Below, one piece after another: positions 1 to 9,052 of a stretch of 64,000 nucleotides of DNA. This stretch comes from an uncultured Bacilli bacterium. GTDB lineage: Bacteria > Bacillota_I > Bacilli_A > RF39 > UBA660. The first letter of the stretch is position 1, and each line of letters starts with the position of its first letter. The DNA lies in contig CAKPHC010000005.1 in NCBI GenBank assembly GCA_934155645.1, positions 62,001 through 126,000 on the forward strand, in the 5' to 3' direction. The notes beneath the pieces are model-generated. The model saw only the letters and a program-made list of their open reading frames with translations, was not told where the DNA came from and searched no databases. The position numbers were made by a program, and so were the translations under genes.

Positions 1-1071
1 TCCTCTTATTATTATAGGCTTAATTTCTCCAAAAAATGACAATTCAGCATCACTATCTTCAAAAGATTTTAAAGCTTCCATCATATATTTTGCACTGAAT
101 GAAATTCTAACTTCTTCATCATTCATGTTTTGAACCTTCATTTTTTCTTCAACACGTCCTATTTCTGCTGAAGATGATTTAACAAGTAATGTTTCACCTT
201 TAATTTCAAATGTAACTATGTTTTTTTCTTTATCAGAAGTTAATATACTAGCTCTATCTATTACATTATATAATTCATCAATATTAGCACATATAGTCAA
301 AATAGGGTCTGTAGGCCAAAGATTATTGGTATTAGGATAATTTCCATTTATTAATCTAGATTGAAATAACAAGTTATTATATTTAAATAAAATTTTATTG
401 TTAAAAATATGCATTTCCATATCATCATCGCCTAAATCTAATATTTTATTAAATTCTATTAAATTTTTGCTAGGAATTACAAAATTATAATTTTCTTCAG
501 CAGGTTTATTTAATTTAATTGTTTTTTTAGCTAAACGATATGAATCTGTAGCATTACATTCTAGTATATCTCCTACTATTTTAAAGTTAATTCCTGTTAA
601 TACTGCTCTTGATTCATCATTAGAAGTAGCAAATGATGTTTGATTAATAATGTTTCTAAATGATTTATTATTAATAGAAATAACCTTTTTACTTTCTTCT
701 AATGCAATATTAGGATATTCGTTTTTATTAATACCATTCAAATTAAATTCACTATTTTCTGTGTAAATAATTATTTTTAGTTCATCTATAACTTCTATAT
801 TAATAAACTCATCAGGTAGTTTTCTTACTATATCTAATATATATTTACCTTGAATAATAATACTACCCTCTTTTTCAATACTCATGCTTTCATCTGCTGG
901 TATAAATGTTTGAATAGTAATATCATTATCTGATGCTGTTAATGTTAGTCCATTATTATTTAATTCAAATTTAATACCAGACAATATAGGTATTAAGTTC
1001 TTTGTAGATATTGCTTTTGATACTTTATTTAATCCTTCTAATAATACATCTTTTTTAATTCTTAATTTCAT
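1..1071 (-). CDS. dnaN: DNA polymerase III beta subunit (sliding clamp), 3' end cut by window edge
   Basis: Ring-shaped processivity clamp that tethers DNA polymerase III to DNA. 357 codons are visible from the ATG at 1071; bacterial clamps run about 365-380 residues, so only the last few residues are missing. The N-terminus (MKLRIKKDVLLEGLNKVSKA) and the conserved segments of the three clamp domains are recognisable, for example SNDESRAVLTGI in domain 2 and SAKYMMEALKSF near the C-terminus. The start has an AAGGA ribosome site seven bases upstream. It follows dnaA on the same strand after 128 bases, the standard dnaA-dnaN order at Firmicute origins, and is probably co-transcribed with dnaA. 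Confidence 0.95.
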   Translation of the reverse strand, partial: MKLRIKKDVLLEGLNKVSKAISTKNLIPILSGIKFELNNNGLTLTASDNDITIQTFIPADESMSIEKEGSIIIQGKYILDIVRKLPDEFINIEVIDELKIIIYTENSEFNLNGINKNEYPNIALEESKKVISINNKSFRNIINQTSFATSNDESRAVLTGINFKIVGDILECNATDSYRLAKKTIKLNKPAEENYNFVIPSKNLIEFNKILDLGDDDMEMHIFNNKILFKYNNLLFQSRLINGNYPNTNNLWPTDPILTICANIDELYNVIDRASILTSDKEKNIVTFEIKGETLLVKSSSAEIGRVEEKMKVQNMNDEEVRISFSAKYMMEALKSFEDSDAELSFFGEIKPIIIRG

Positions 1072-1199
1072 ATTTATTCCTTCTTTCTTTTTTTAAGATA
1101 TTTTTATTATTACAGTGGAAACTGTGCAAAAATGTTTATATATTTATACATCATATAAATTATAAATTGTATCCTGTGGAAAAAGTATTAATAACTTGT
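1072..1199. other. dnaA-dnaN spacer, candidate second part of oriC
   Basis: This 128-base spacer holds a TGTGGAAAA sequence at 1175-1183 (reverse complement TTTTCCACA, one mismatch from the DnaA box TTATCCACA). It also holds an almost pure A/T stretch at about 1131-1170 that could serve as an unwinding element, and a small perfect hairpin (ACAGT, loop GGAA, ACTGT) at 1112-1125. In Bacillus the unwinding site lies in the dnaA-dnaN spacer, so a bipartite origin is plausible. This is inference from position and motif only. Confidence 0.5.
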
Positions 1200-2582
1200 T
1201 TATTTTATTTCTTTTTCCAAAATTTCAATGGTTTTATTCAAGTCTTTGTTAGTAGAAATCTCTCTTTCTATTTTTTCACAGGAATGCATAACTGTTGAAT
1301 GGTCTTTACCACCAAATTCAATACCTATTTTAGGAAAAGATTCATCAGTTAGTTTTCTACATAGGTACATGGCAATCTGCCTAGGAAATGATATATTTGA
1401 GTTTCTTTTCTTAGATTTTAAATCATCTATAGAAATCTTAAAATATTCAGCAACGACTTTTTGAATTTTATTAATATCGTTCTTTTCACTAATTCCTTTA
1501 TTAATATAGTCTTTTAAAGCTTCCATTGCTAAGTTTAAATCAATTTCTGATCCCATGATTGTTGAATATGCAACCAACCTAGTAACAGAACCTTCAAGCA
1601 TACGTATATCACTACCAAGATTAGAAGCCATATATTCAATTACTTGATCAGGAATATACTTATTAATAGCTTCTCCAGCAATTCTTTTCTTTAAAATTGC
1701 TACTCTTAATTCAAAATCTGGTGGATAAATATCAACAGGTAATCCCCAACAAAAACGAGTTCTTAAACGATCTTCTAGGATTTTTAAGTCATCAGGAGAC
1801 CGGTCAGATGATATTATTATCTGTTTGTTATCACCATATAAGTTGTTAAATGTGTGAAAAAATTCTTTTTGTGTTTCAGTCGCTCCACCTAAATATTGTA
1901 TATCATCAATTATTAATACATCGATATTACGGTATTTCTGTTTGAAGAAGTCAACATAACTAAAGTTAGTACCTGTTTCATCCTTCTTATTAATACCTAT
2001 AAAATCCGAAACAAATTGTTCACTAGTAACGTATAATACTTTTTTATTTGAATTTTTTGTAATATAGTTCCCTATCGCATGCATTAAATGTGTTTTACCT
2101 AATCCACTATTACCATATATAAACAATGGATTATACATTTTTCCAGGGTTTTCAGCAACAGCTAAAGCCGCAGCATGTGCAAACTTGTTACTATTACCTA
2201 CTATAAAATTATCAAAAGTATACTTCGAATTTAAATTTGTATTAACATAAGTATTTTCATTATTATAGATATTTGAATTAGCAGGATGATTTGCCGAGAT
2301 ACTATCAACAATTGAAGGTTCTTCTTCCTTTATATCTTCCTTTAAAACTAATTCAATATCAACGCTTTTACCGGTAACTTCTAAAAAAGAATTAATAATT
2401 AAATCTTTGTAATTCATCAAAATATGGTTTTTGTGTATAGCGTAAGGGACAATAATTCTAGCTACTCCGTTTTTTAAATCATAAAGTTCCGTTTCTTCAA
2501 ACCAAGTCTGAAATGATAATGAGTTAGTTTCTAACTTAATTTTATCTAAAATATTCGACCACAAAACAGTTGTATCCATCAT
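1200..2582 (-). CDS. dnaA: Chromosomal replication initiator protein DnaA
   Basis: AAA+ ATPase that binds DnaA boxes, melts the origin and loads the helicase. From the chosen ATG it is 460 residues. Domain I is at the N-terminus (LWSNILDKIKLE), followed by a short Asn-rich linker, then the AAA+ core with Walker A GNSGLGKT at about 157-164 and Walker B IIDD at about 224-227. The C-terminal DNA-binding signature GGKDHSTVMH is at about 424-433. The frame is open 60 codons further upstream, but a GGGGGGAG ribosome site sits five bases before this ATG. A second ATG follows immediately (start 2579), so the first Met is uncertain by one residue. Confidence 0.97.
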   Translation of the reverse strand: MMDTTVLWSNILDKIKLETNSLSFQTWFEETELYDLKNGVARIIVPYAIHKNHILMNYKDLIINSFLEVTGKSVDIELVLKEDIKEEEPSIVDSISANHPANSNIYNNENTYVNTNLNSKYTFDNFIVGNSNKFAHAAALAVAENPGKMYNPLFIYGNSGLGKTHLMHAIGNYITKNSNKKVLYVTSEQFVSDFIGINKKDETGTNFSYVDFFKQKYRNIDVLIIDDIQYLGGATETQKEFFHTFNNLYGDNKQIIISSDRSPDDLKILEDRLRTRFCWGLPVDIYPPDFELRVAILKKRIAGEAINKYIPDQVIEYMASNLGSDIRMLEGSVTRLVAYSTIMGSEIDLNLAMEALKDYINKGISEKNDINKIQKVVAEYFKISIDDLKSKKRNSNISFPRQIAMYLCRKLTDESFPKIGIEFGGKDHSTVMHSCEKIEREISTNKDLNKTIEILEKEIK

Positions 2583-2901
2583 TATCACTCCCCCCACTAA
2601 AAGAATAATTAATACATTTTCATTGTAACTTATCCTGTTGAAAAAATAAATACAAAAACGCAAAAAAAAATTATGAACAAGTAATTCACAGAGTTTTCCC
2701 CAATTATTGTGTATAAAAAATAAAGAAAAAATTAAGATTTGCACATTTTCCACAAATTTCATATAACAGGTGTAAAAAAAGTTATAAACAAGCCTGTTAA
2801 TTCTGTTGAAAACTTAATATCAAGTATTTTCAATAAAATGTTTGACAAAATGGTAATTCTACTATTATAATAGGGTAGATTTTAGTTTGGAGGTGGAATG
2901 A
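2583..2901. other. oriC: Candidate replication origin (dnaA-rpmH intergenic region)
   Basis: This is a divergent, very AT-rich spacer between dnaA and rpmH, the usual origin location in Bacilli. The best DnaA-box match is TTTTCCACA at 2746-2754. Weaker relatives are TTATCCTGT at 2630, TTATGAACA at 2671, TTTTCCCCA at 2694, TTATAAACA at 2782 and TGTTGAAAA at 2804. Gene orientation switches here, leftward dnaA-dnaN versus rightward rpmH onward, as expected at an origin. No perfect TTATCCACA is present. The rpmH promoter lies at its right end. Confidence 0.65.
2842..2871 (+). promoter_or_regulatory. Sigma-A type promoter for rpmH-rnpA
   Basis: TTGACA at 2842-2847 and TATAAT at 2866-2871, both exact consensus hexamers, are separated by 18 bases. 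They lie 31 bases before the rpmH start. Confidence 0.85.
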
Positions 2902-3021
2902 ATGAAAAGAACTTATCAACCAAATAATAGAAGAAAAGCAAAGAAACAAGGATTTTTTGCTAGAATGAAAACTGATATTATAAATAAAAGAAGAAAAAAA
3001 GGACGTAAAAAATTAGTATAA
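2902..3021 (+). CDS. rpmH: Ribosomal protein bL34 (short form)
   Basis: Small basic protein of the 50S subunit that binds 23S rRNA. 39 residues beginning MKRTYQPNNRRK, the family signature. The ATG at 2902 has a GGAGGTG ribosome site. An overlapping ATG four bases earlier is in another frame and terminates quickly. The family is usually 44-45 residues: here the segment between the ARM motif and the C-terminal KGRKKL is about four residues shorter (ARMKTDIINKRRKKGRKKLV), although this is usually a very constrained region. It heads the rpmH-rnpA-yidC-khpB cluster and is followed by its own hairpin. Confidence 0.93.
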   Translation: MKRTYQPNNRRKAKKQGFFARMKTDIINKRRKKGRKKLV

Positions 3022-3026
3022 TAATT

Positions 3027-3049
3027 CCACTGGTAACAGTGGCTTTTTT
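3027..3049 (+). terminator. Intrinsic terminator or attenuating hairpin after rpmH
   Basis: CCACTG, loop GTAA, CAGTGG, followed by CTTTTTT. It lies six bases after the rpmH stop and would partly uncouple abundant L34 mRNA from the downstream rnpA-yidC genes. Confidence 0.75.
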
Positions 3050-3078
3050 GTTATATACTTTAGTTGGAGTTGTTTAAG

Positions 3079-3441
3079 ATGAAAAAAAGGAACGTTGTAA
3101 AAGAGAGCAGAGATTTTTCAAAAATAATGAAAAGTGGAAAAAAATATTGGAATGATGCTTTTTCAGTATATTATTTTAGTAATGACTATAATGATTATCG
3201 TTTTGGAATTTCAGTTAGCAAAAAAATAGGTAATGCAGTAGTTAGAAACAAAATTAAGAGACAAATGCGAAATATTATTGATAAATATAAAAATATCTAC
3301 CCAAAAAATAAAGATTATATTATAATAATAAGAAGAAATTACCTTAATTTAGAATTTTCTGAAATTGATAATAGGTATGTAGACTTTATACACAGAGTCA
3401 TAAATACAAAGGAGAAAAATAATGAAAAAGAAAAACAATAA
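3079..3441 (+). CDS. rnpA: Ribonuclease P protein component
   Basis: Protein subunit of RNase P, which with the RNA subunit trims the 5' leader of pre-tRNAs. 120 residues from the ATG at 3079, which has GGAG nine bases upstream. A TTG at 3064 is in frame, but it runs into that ribosome site. The family signature is present as VVRNKIKRQMRN, the RNR motif that contacts P RNA, and the N-terminus FKIMKSGKKYWN-like segment fits the pre-tRNA leader cleft. It overlaps the start of yidC by 20 bases. Confidence 0.93.
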   Translation: MKKRNVVKESRDFSKIMKSGKKYWNDAFSVYYFSNDYNDYRFGISVSKKIGNAVVRNKIKRQMRNIIDKYKNIYPKNKDYIIIIRRNYLNLEFSEIDNRYVDFIHRVINTKEKNNEKEKQ

Positions 3442-4351
3442 AATAAAAATACTATTATTAATAGTTTTAGTATTATTCTCAACAGGATGTACAAAAGTAT
3501 TAAAAGACCCTAAAACTAAAAAAGCTGTAACAAATCCGACTACAGGACAAAATTTAACAGAAAATATATTATGTCAGCCAAGTGATAAAGAAACAATAGA
3601 ATTATATGAAAAATATAAAATTGATACTACAAAACTTCCAACTTGTAAAAAGTTTTCAGTTACATCAGGTGGATATGAAGGTTTATGGGATAGTATCTTT
3701 GTGAAACCACTTGCTTGGGTTATTATTCAAATAGGAAATTTCGTAAAAAGTTATGGATTGTCATTAATCATAACAAGTCTATTAATTAGATTTATAGCAT
3801 TTCCAATAACAAAGAAAACAGCTATGCAATCAGAATTAATAGCAAAAGCAAAACCAGAGTTAGATAGACTAGAAAAAAAATATGCTAATAAAAATGACCA
3901 AGCGTCAATGATGAAAAAAAGTCAAGAAATGACTATGATTTATAAAAAATATAATATAAATCCAGTTGCTGGTTGTTTATATGCACTAATTCAAATACCT
4001 TTATTTATCGCATTTTTAGAAGCAATAAATAGAGTTCCAGCATTATTCGAAGAAAAGTTCATAGGATTCCAACTTGGTACAACGCCAATAATTGGTCTTC
4101 AAAATGGTAATTTTTTATATTTAATAATTATAGTACTTGTAGGATTAACAACTTTCTACTCATTTAAATTAAACTCAACTGCTACTGGTTCTAATGATCA
4201 AGCTAAAATGATGAATAGAGTAATGGTAATAACAATAGTATTTATGTCATTGTTTATGTCCAGTGCTTTAGGAATATATTGGGTAACAACTAATGTGTTT
4301 ACAATTTGTCAAAACTTGTTAGTTAAAAGGAGTAAAAAAATAAATGGATAA
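3422..4351 (+). CDS. yidC: Membrane protein insertase YidC/SpoIIIJ (lipoprotein form)
   Basis: Inserts and folds proteins in the cytoplasmic membrane, alone or with SecYEG. 309 residues. The N-terminal signal ends in a lipobox (FSTGC, Cys at about residue 23), so it is a lipoprotein as in Gram-positive YidC1 proteins and a likely substrate of the Lgt encoded in this window. About five membrane segments follow, from WVIIQIGNFVKSYGLSL to the last (IYWVTTNVFTICQNLLVKR). A cytoplasmic helical loop with many Lys and Met lies after the second segment. It overlaps rnpA upstream and khpB by eight bases downstream, the conserved rpmH-rnpA-yidC-khpB order. Confidence 0.95.
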   Translation: MKKKNNKIKILLLIVLVLFSTGCTKVLKDPKTKKAVTNPTTGQNLTENILCQPSDKETIELYEKYKIDTTKLPTCKKFSVTSGGYEGLWDSIFVKPLAWVIIQIGNFVKSYGLSLIITSLLIRFIAFPITKKTAMQSELIAKAKPELDRLEKKYANKNDQASMMKKSQEMTMIYKKYNINPVAGCLYALIQIPLFIAFLEAINRVPALFEEKFIGFQLGTTPIIGLQNGNFLYLIIIVLVGLTTFYSFKLNSTATGSNDQAKMMNRVMVITIVFMSLFMSSALGIYWVTTNVFTICQNLLVKRSKKING

Positions 4352-4952
4352 GTATGTTTATAGTGGAAAGAGTAAAGAGGAAGCCTTAGAAAAAGCATTA
4401 GCAGAGTTAAATGTTAATGAAAGCGATATTTATATAAAAGAAACAGAACAAAAAGTAGGATTGTTTAAAAATAAAAAAATAGAATTAGAAATAATTAAAA
4501 AATCCGATGTTTTGGACAACTTGAAAGAATTTATATTAAAAGTAACTAAATTAATGGGAATTGAAGCAAATATTGAAACTAAAATAAGAGATAATAACGT
4601 TACTATTACTTTATACAGTGATAATAACAATATATTAATAGGTAAAAATGGTAGGACGATAGAAGCTTTAAGTTTAATTGCTAAGCAATATATTCAAAAT
4701 GAAGCAGGAGTAAATTATAGATTCTTATTAGATGTAGGAGAATATAAAGCAAAACAACAAAAGAATATAGAATATATAGCTAAAAAGACAGCAAGAGAAG
4801 TAGCAAAGACAAAAATAGAGGCTAAACTTGATCCAATGAACTCATACGAAAGAAGAATCGTTCATAGTATTTTATCAGATAATGATAAGGTATATACTGA
4901 AAGTGTTGGAGAAGAACCAAATAGATCAGTAGTTATTAAACCAAGAGATTAA
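4344..4952 (+). CDS. khpB: RNA-binding protein KhpB/Jag (Jag-N, KH and R3H domains)
   Basis: 202-residue RNA-binding protein of the Jag/KhpB/EloR family, which in other Firmicutes affects cell elongation and binds many RNAs. The Jag-N domain is at the start (YVYSGKSKEEALEKALAEL). A KH domain around 70-130 has the GKNGRTIEALSLI loop, and an R3H domain at the C-terminus has NSYERRIVHSILSD. The start overlaps the end of yidC by eight bases, indicating translational coupling. The stop codon lies inside the following terminator stem. Confidence 0.93.
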   Translation: MDKYVYSGKSKEEALEKALAELNVNESDIYIKETEQKVGLFKNKKIELEIIKKSDVLDNLKEFILKVTKLMGIEANIETKIRDNNVTITLYSDNNNILIGKNGRTIEALSLIAKQYIQNEAGVNYRFLLDVGEYKAKQQKNIEYIAKKTAREVAKTKIEAKLDPMNSYERRIVHSILSDNDKVYTESVGEEPNRSVVIKPRD

Positions 4953-4969
4953 TTAAAATCTCTTTTTTT
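4943..4969 (+). terminator. Terminator of the rpmH-khpB cluster
   Basis: AAGAGATT, six-base loop, AATCTCTT, then a T run. The stem includes the khpB stop codon. Confidence 0.85.
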
Positions 4970-4980
4970 CTTTCTAATAC

Positions 4981-5007
4981 TTGAAAAAAATCTAAATATG
5001 TTATAAT
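4981..5007 (+). promoter_or_regulatory. Promoter for mnmE-mnmG-rsmG
   Basis: TTGAAA at 4981-4986 and a perfect TATAAT at 5002-5007. The spacing is short at 15 bases, or 16 if read as CTTGAA. It lies 28 bases before mnmE. Confidence 0.6.
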
Positions 5008-5035
5008 CTATATAGGCAAAAAACGGGGTGAAAAT

Positions 5036-6385
5036 ATGAATGATACTATAGTAGCTATATCAACAGCTTTAGGAGTAGGTGCAATTTCCATAATAAGATT
5101 AAGTGGTAACAACGCAATAGAAATAGCTAATTCAATGTTTAAAGGCAAAGATTTATCAAAAGTAGATAGTCATACAATTAACTATGGCCATATAATCGAT
5201 GGTGACAATAGTATTGATGAAGTATTAGTAAGTGTAATGAAAGCACCTAAAACTTTTACATGTGAAGATGTAGTTGAAATTAATTGTCATGGTGGAATAG
5301 CAACTACAAATAAAATATTAGAGTTAGCTTTACTAAAAGGTGCAAGGTTAGCAGAACCTGGTGAGTTTACAAAAAGAGCTTTTTTAAACGGAAGAATCGA
5401 TTTGATAGAGGCAGAAGCTGTTATGGATGTAATAAATGCTAAAACTGAACAATCAAGAAAATTGTCAATAAATCAATTAGACGGAAGTATAAGTATCATT
5501 ATAAGAAATTTTAGGCAAAAACTTTTAGAGCTATTAGCAAATATTGAAGTTAATATAGATTACCCTGAATATGAAGATATCGAAGTTATGACTAATAAGA
5601 ATATCGAAAATGAAATAGAAAACATAAAAAATAGTCTAAAAACTATAATAGATGAGTCAGAAAACGGAAAAGTAATAAGAAATGGTATCAAAGTTGCAAT
5701 AGTAGGGCGACCTAATGTAGGTAAAAGTAGTATTTTAAATCGTATTTTGAATGAAAATAAAGCAATAGTAACTGATATTGAAGGTACAACTAGAGATATA
5801 GTAGAAGGACAAGCAAGTATTGATGGAGTTTTATTTAACTTTGTTGATACAGCAGGAATAAGAGAAGCAAAAGATATAGTTGAACAAATAGGAATCGAAC
5901 GTAGTAGAAACGAAATTAATAATTCCGATTTAGTATTATTTGTTTTAAATAATAATGATGTATTAAATAAAGAAGATAAAGATTTGATAAGTTCTCTTCC
6001 TGAACAATCTCTAATTGTAATAAATAAAAATGATTTAGATAATAAACTAAATGTTACTGATTTGAATAAAGATTATGTTTATATAAATACAATTGATGTA
6101 GATGGAATTGAACCATTGAAAAACAAAATAAAAGAAATATTTAATTTAGAAAAAATAAAAAATGGTGATTGTACTTATTTGAGTAACGCAAGACAAATAT
6201 CACTTGCAAAAGAAGCTTATGCAATCACTAAAGATGTAGAAGAAGGAATAAAAAATAGTGTTCCTACTGATTTAATAGAAATTGACATAAAAAGAATTTG
6301 GGAAAAACTAGGTGAAATGTTAGGAGAGACATATTCTGATGAATTAATTAATCAACTGTTCTCACAATTTTGCCTTGGAAAATAA
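5036..6385 (+). CDS. mnmE: tRNA modification GTPase MnmE
   Basis: With MnmG it installs the (carboxymethyl)aminomethyl group on U34 of certain tRNAs using methylene-tetrahydrofolate, GTP and FAD. 449 residues. The N-terminal folate-binding domain starts MNDTIVAISTALGVGAI. The inserted GTPase domain has P-loop GRPNVGKSS at about 226-234, the G2 region TTRDIVEG, DTAGIR and the NKND specificity motif. The C-terminus ends FCLGK, the family's catalytic FCxGK motif with its essential Cys. A GGGGTGAAAA ribosome site precedes the ATG. Confidence 0.97.
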   Translation: MNDTIVAISTALGVGAISIIRLSGNNAIEIANSMFKGKDLSKVDSHTINYGHIIDGDNSIDEVLVSVMKAPKTFTCEDVVEINCHGGIATTNKILELALLKGARLAEPGEFTKRAFLNGRIDLIEAEAVMDVINAKTEQSRKLSINQLDGSISIIIRNFRQKLLELLANIEVNIDYPEYEDIEVMTNKNIENEIENIKNSLKTIIDESENGKVIRNGIKVAIVGRPNVGKSSILNRILNENKAIVTDIEGTTRDIVEGQASIDGVLFNFVDTAGIREAKDIVEQIGIERSRNEINNSDLVLFVLNNNDVLNKEDKDLISSLPEQSLIVINKNDLDNKLNVTDLNKDYVYINTIDVDGIEPLKNKIKEIFNLEKIKNGDCTYLSNARQISLAKEAYAITKDVEEGIKNSVPTDLIEIDIKRIWEKLGEMLGETYSDELINQLFSQFCLGK

Positions 6386-6416
6386 TGTAGTTGATGGTAA
6401 TAAAGGGAGTGATAAA

Positions 6417-8279
6417 ATGGAATATGATGTAATAGTAGTAGGTGGAGGACATGCTGGATGTGAAGCTTCCCTTGCCAGTGCTAGAAAAAATAAAATTACA
6501 TTGTTAGTTACTAGTAATAAAAAAAATATTGCTGATATGCCATGTAATCCATCAATAGGTGGACCAGCTAAAGGAATAGTAGTAAGAGAAATATCTGCCT
6601 TAGGTGGAGAAATGGCCAATAATATAGATAAAAGTTTTTTACAAATGAAAATGCTTAACACCAAAAAAGGTCCAGCTGTAAGAGCTTTAAGAGCCCAAGC
6701 AGATAAAGTAACATATCGTAAAGAAATGCTAAATACATTAGAACACACTGAAAATTTAACAATAAAAGAGGCCATGGTTGAAGATTTAATCGTTGAAAAC
6801 AATAAAATACTAGGAATAGTTTTAGAAAATGGAGAGAAGATTTTGTCCAAAGCAGTAATTTTAACAACAGGAACATATTTAAAAGGTGCTGTTTTATATG
6901 GTTCTACAAAAATTTCAAGCGGTCCACATGATGAAAGACCATCTAAATTTTTGAGTGACAACTTAAGAAAGCTAGGTTTTAGAATAAAAAGATTGAAAAC
7001 AGGAACACCACCTAGAATTGAAAAAAGCAGCATTGATTTTAGTAAAGCAACATTACAACCAGGTGATAACGAAGAAAGATACTTTTCAGTATTCAATAAT
7101 AAAGAATATGATGTAACAAAACAAATACCATGCCATTTAATTTATACTACACCATTAACTCATGAAATCATTAAAGCAAATCTAGATAAATCAAGTATGT
7201 ACGGTGGATATGTAGAAGGAATTGGACCTAGATATTGTCCATCAATTGAAGATAAAATAGTAAGATTTAGTGATAAAGAACGTCATCAATTATTTTTAGA
7301 ACCAGAAAGTATTTATTATGATGATATATATTTACAAGGTTTTTCTACAAGTATGCCTCATGATGTTCAAGAAAAAATGGTTCACAGTTTACCAGGATTA
7401 GAACACGCTATTATTAATAAATATGCTTATGCAATTGAGTATGATGCAATTGATTCAACTCAATTGAGACCAACGTTAGAGACAAAATTAATTGAAGGGT
7501 TATATACTGCAGGTCAAATAAATGGTACAAGCGGATACGAAGAAGCAGCATGTCAGGGATTAATTGCTGGAATTAATGCATCATTAAAAATAGAAGGCAA
7601 AGAAGGATTAGTATTAAAAAGAAATGAAGCCTATATTGGGGTACTAATAGATGATTTAATTACTAAAGGTGTAATTGACCCATATCGTTTATTAACATCA
7701 CGTGCTGAATATAGATTATTATTAAGACACGATAATGCTGATTTAAGATTAACTGACTATGGCCATGATATAGGCCTTATCAATGAAAAAGATTATTTAA
7801 CATTTAATGAAAAGCGAAATAAAATAACAGAATTAATGCATATATTAAAAAATTATATTATTAATCCAAATAAAGAGAATAATGAGTATTTAAACAGTAT
7901 TAACACACCAGAAATTGTAACTTCTACATCTTTGTATGATTTATTAAAAAGACCAGAAATAGAAATAGAAAATTTATCACATTATGTAGATTTAAATTAT
8001 GGTAAAGAGGTACTAGAACAAGTTAGTATTAATGTGAAATACGAAGGATATATAAAGAAAGCATTAAAAGAAGCTGAAAAGATGTTAGAATATGAAAATA
8101 TTAAAATTCCTAACGACATAGATTACTCATTAGTACATAATATTGCTCAAGAGGCAAAGCAAAAATTAACAGAAATTAAGCCAACTTCAATTGGACAAGC
8201 AATGCGAATAAGTGGAGTAAATCCAGCTGACATTACTATGCTAATGGTATATATGAAAAGGAATAAAAGTCATGAATAA
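6417..8279 (+). CDS. mnmG: tRNA uridine-5-carboxymethylaminomethyl modification enzyme MnmG (GidA)
   Basis: FAD-binding partner of MnmE in wobble-uridine modification. 620 residues from the ATG at 6417, which has GGGAGTGA just upstream. The frame is open further upstream into mnmE, but without a ribosome site. The Rossmann FAD motif GGGHAGCEAS follows the first strand. Other conserved segments are MPCNPSIGGPAKG, LRPTLETKLIEGLYTAGQINGTSGYEEAACQGL and TSRAEYRLLLRHDNADLRLT; the C-terminal helical domain contacts MnmE. It follows mnmE by 31 bases and overlaps rsmG by eight. Confidence 0.97.
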   Translation: MEYDVIVVGGGHAGCEASLASARKNKITLLVTSNKKNIADMPCNPSIGGPAKGIVVREISALGGEMANNIDKSFLQMKMLNTKKGPAVRALRAQADKVTYRKEMLNTLEHTENLTIKEAMVEDLIVENNKILGIVLENGEKILSKAVILTTGTYLKGAVLYGSTKISSGPHDERPSKFLSDNLRKLGFRIKRLKTGTPPRIEKSSIDFSKATLQPGDNEERYFSVFNNKEYDVTKQIPCHLIYTTPLTHEIIKANLDKSSMYGGYVEGIGPRYCPSIEDKIVRFSDKERHQLFLEPESIYYDDIYLQGFSTSMPHDVQEKMVHSLPGLEHAIINKYAYAIEYDAIDSTQLRPTLETKLIEGLYTAGQINGTSGYEEAACQGLIAGINASLKIEGKEGLVLKRNEAYIGVLIDDLITKGVIDPYRLLTSRAEYRLLLRHDNADLRLTDYGHDIGLINEKDYLTFNEKRNKITELMHILKNYIINPNKENNEYLNSINTPEIVTSTSLYDLLKRPEIEIENLSHYVDLNYGKEVLEQVSINVKYEGYIKKALKEAEKMLEYENIKIPNDIDYSLVHNIAQEAKQKLTEIKPTSIGQAMRISGVNPADITMLMVYMKRNKSHE

Positions 8280-8976
8280 AGAAAAATTTATAATTGAAGT
8301 TAGTAAATTAGGAATAGAACTTACTGAAGAGCAATTAAATAAGCTAGATAAATTTTATGAATTACTAATTGATTGGAACGAAAAAATTAATTTGACAACC
8401 ATCACAAATCATGAAGATGTATATTTAAAACACTTTTATGACAGTTTAACCTTAATAAAAGAAGTTGATTTAACTAAAGATTTAAGTATATGTGACGTTG
8501 GTAGTGGTGCAGGATTTCCTGGAATAGTATTAAAAATATGCTTTTCTAACTTAAATATTGTATTGATAGATTCGTTACAAAAAAGGGTCAATTATCTAAA
8601 TGAAATCATACAAGAATTAAATTTAAAAAAAATAGTTGCAGTTCATTCACGGATGGAGGAATACTCAAGAACTCATGAAGAAGAGTTTGATATTATAACA
8701 GCAAGAGCTGTTGCAAATATGAATGTTTTATTAGAAATAAGTGTAAAAGCATTAAAAGTTAAAGGTCATCTTGTATTGATGAAAGCTAATTGTGATGAAG
8801 AAATAACAAACAGTAAAAGAGCATTGACTGAATTAAATAGTGATATTTTTAATATAAGTAGATTTCAACTTCCAATTGAAAACAGTAATAGAACAATTAT
8901 AAATATTGTAAAAAATAACAAGACTAATTCTAAATATCCTAGGAACATAGACAAAATAAAAAAATATCCTTTATAA
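8272..8976 (+). CDS. rsmG: 16S rRNA (guanine527-N7)-methyltransferase RsmG (GidB)
   Basis: S-adenosylmethionine-dependent methyltransferase that modifies G527 in the 530 loop of 16S rRNA. 234 residues. The N-terminal helical cap includes LLIDWNEKINLTTI. The SAM-binding motif I is DVGSGAGFPGIVLKI at about 76-90, followed by the RVNYLNEI and ITARAVANMNVLLE segments typical of GidB. It overlaps mnmG by eight bases and ends the mnmEG-rsmG group, just before noc, as in Bacillus. Confidence 0.95.
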   Translation: MNKEKFIIEVSKLGIELTEEQLNKLDKFYELLIDWNEKINLTTITNHEDVYLKHFYDSLTLIKEVDLTKDLSICDVGSGAGFPGIVLKICFSNLNIVLIDSLQKRVNYLNEIIQELNLKKIVAVHSRMEEYSRTHEEEFDIITARAVANMNVLLEISVKALKVKGHLVLMKANCDEEITNSKRALTELNSDIFNISRFQLPIENSNRTIINIVKNNKTNSKYPRNIDKIKKYPL

Positions 8977-8987
8977 CAAATAAAATA

Positions 8988-9016
8988 TTGAAAAACAAAC
9001 AATAGTAGTATATAAT
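8988..9016 (+). promoter_or_regulatory. Promoter for noc
   Basis: TTGAAA at 8988-8993 and TATAAT at 9011-9016 with 17-base spacing. A GAGGAGG ribosome site and the noc ATG follow. Confidence 0.75.
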
Positions 9017-9052
9017 TTAATGTAGAATAAAAGAATAAAGAGGAGGATATAC

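Noticed and set aside
6362..7096. Long open frame on the minus strand opposite mnmG
   Set aside because: It lies wholly within the well-supported mnmG gene, shows no family motifs, and has low-complexity Leu/Ser-rich composition typical of an antisense shadow.
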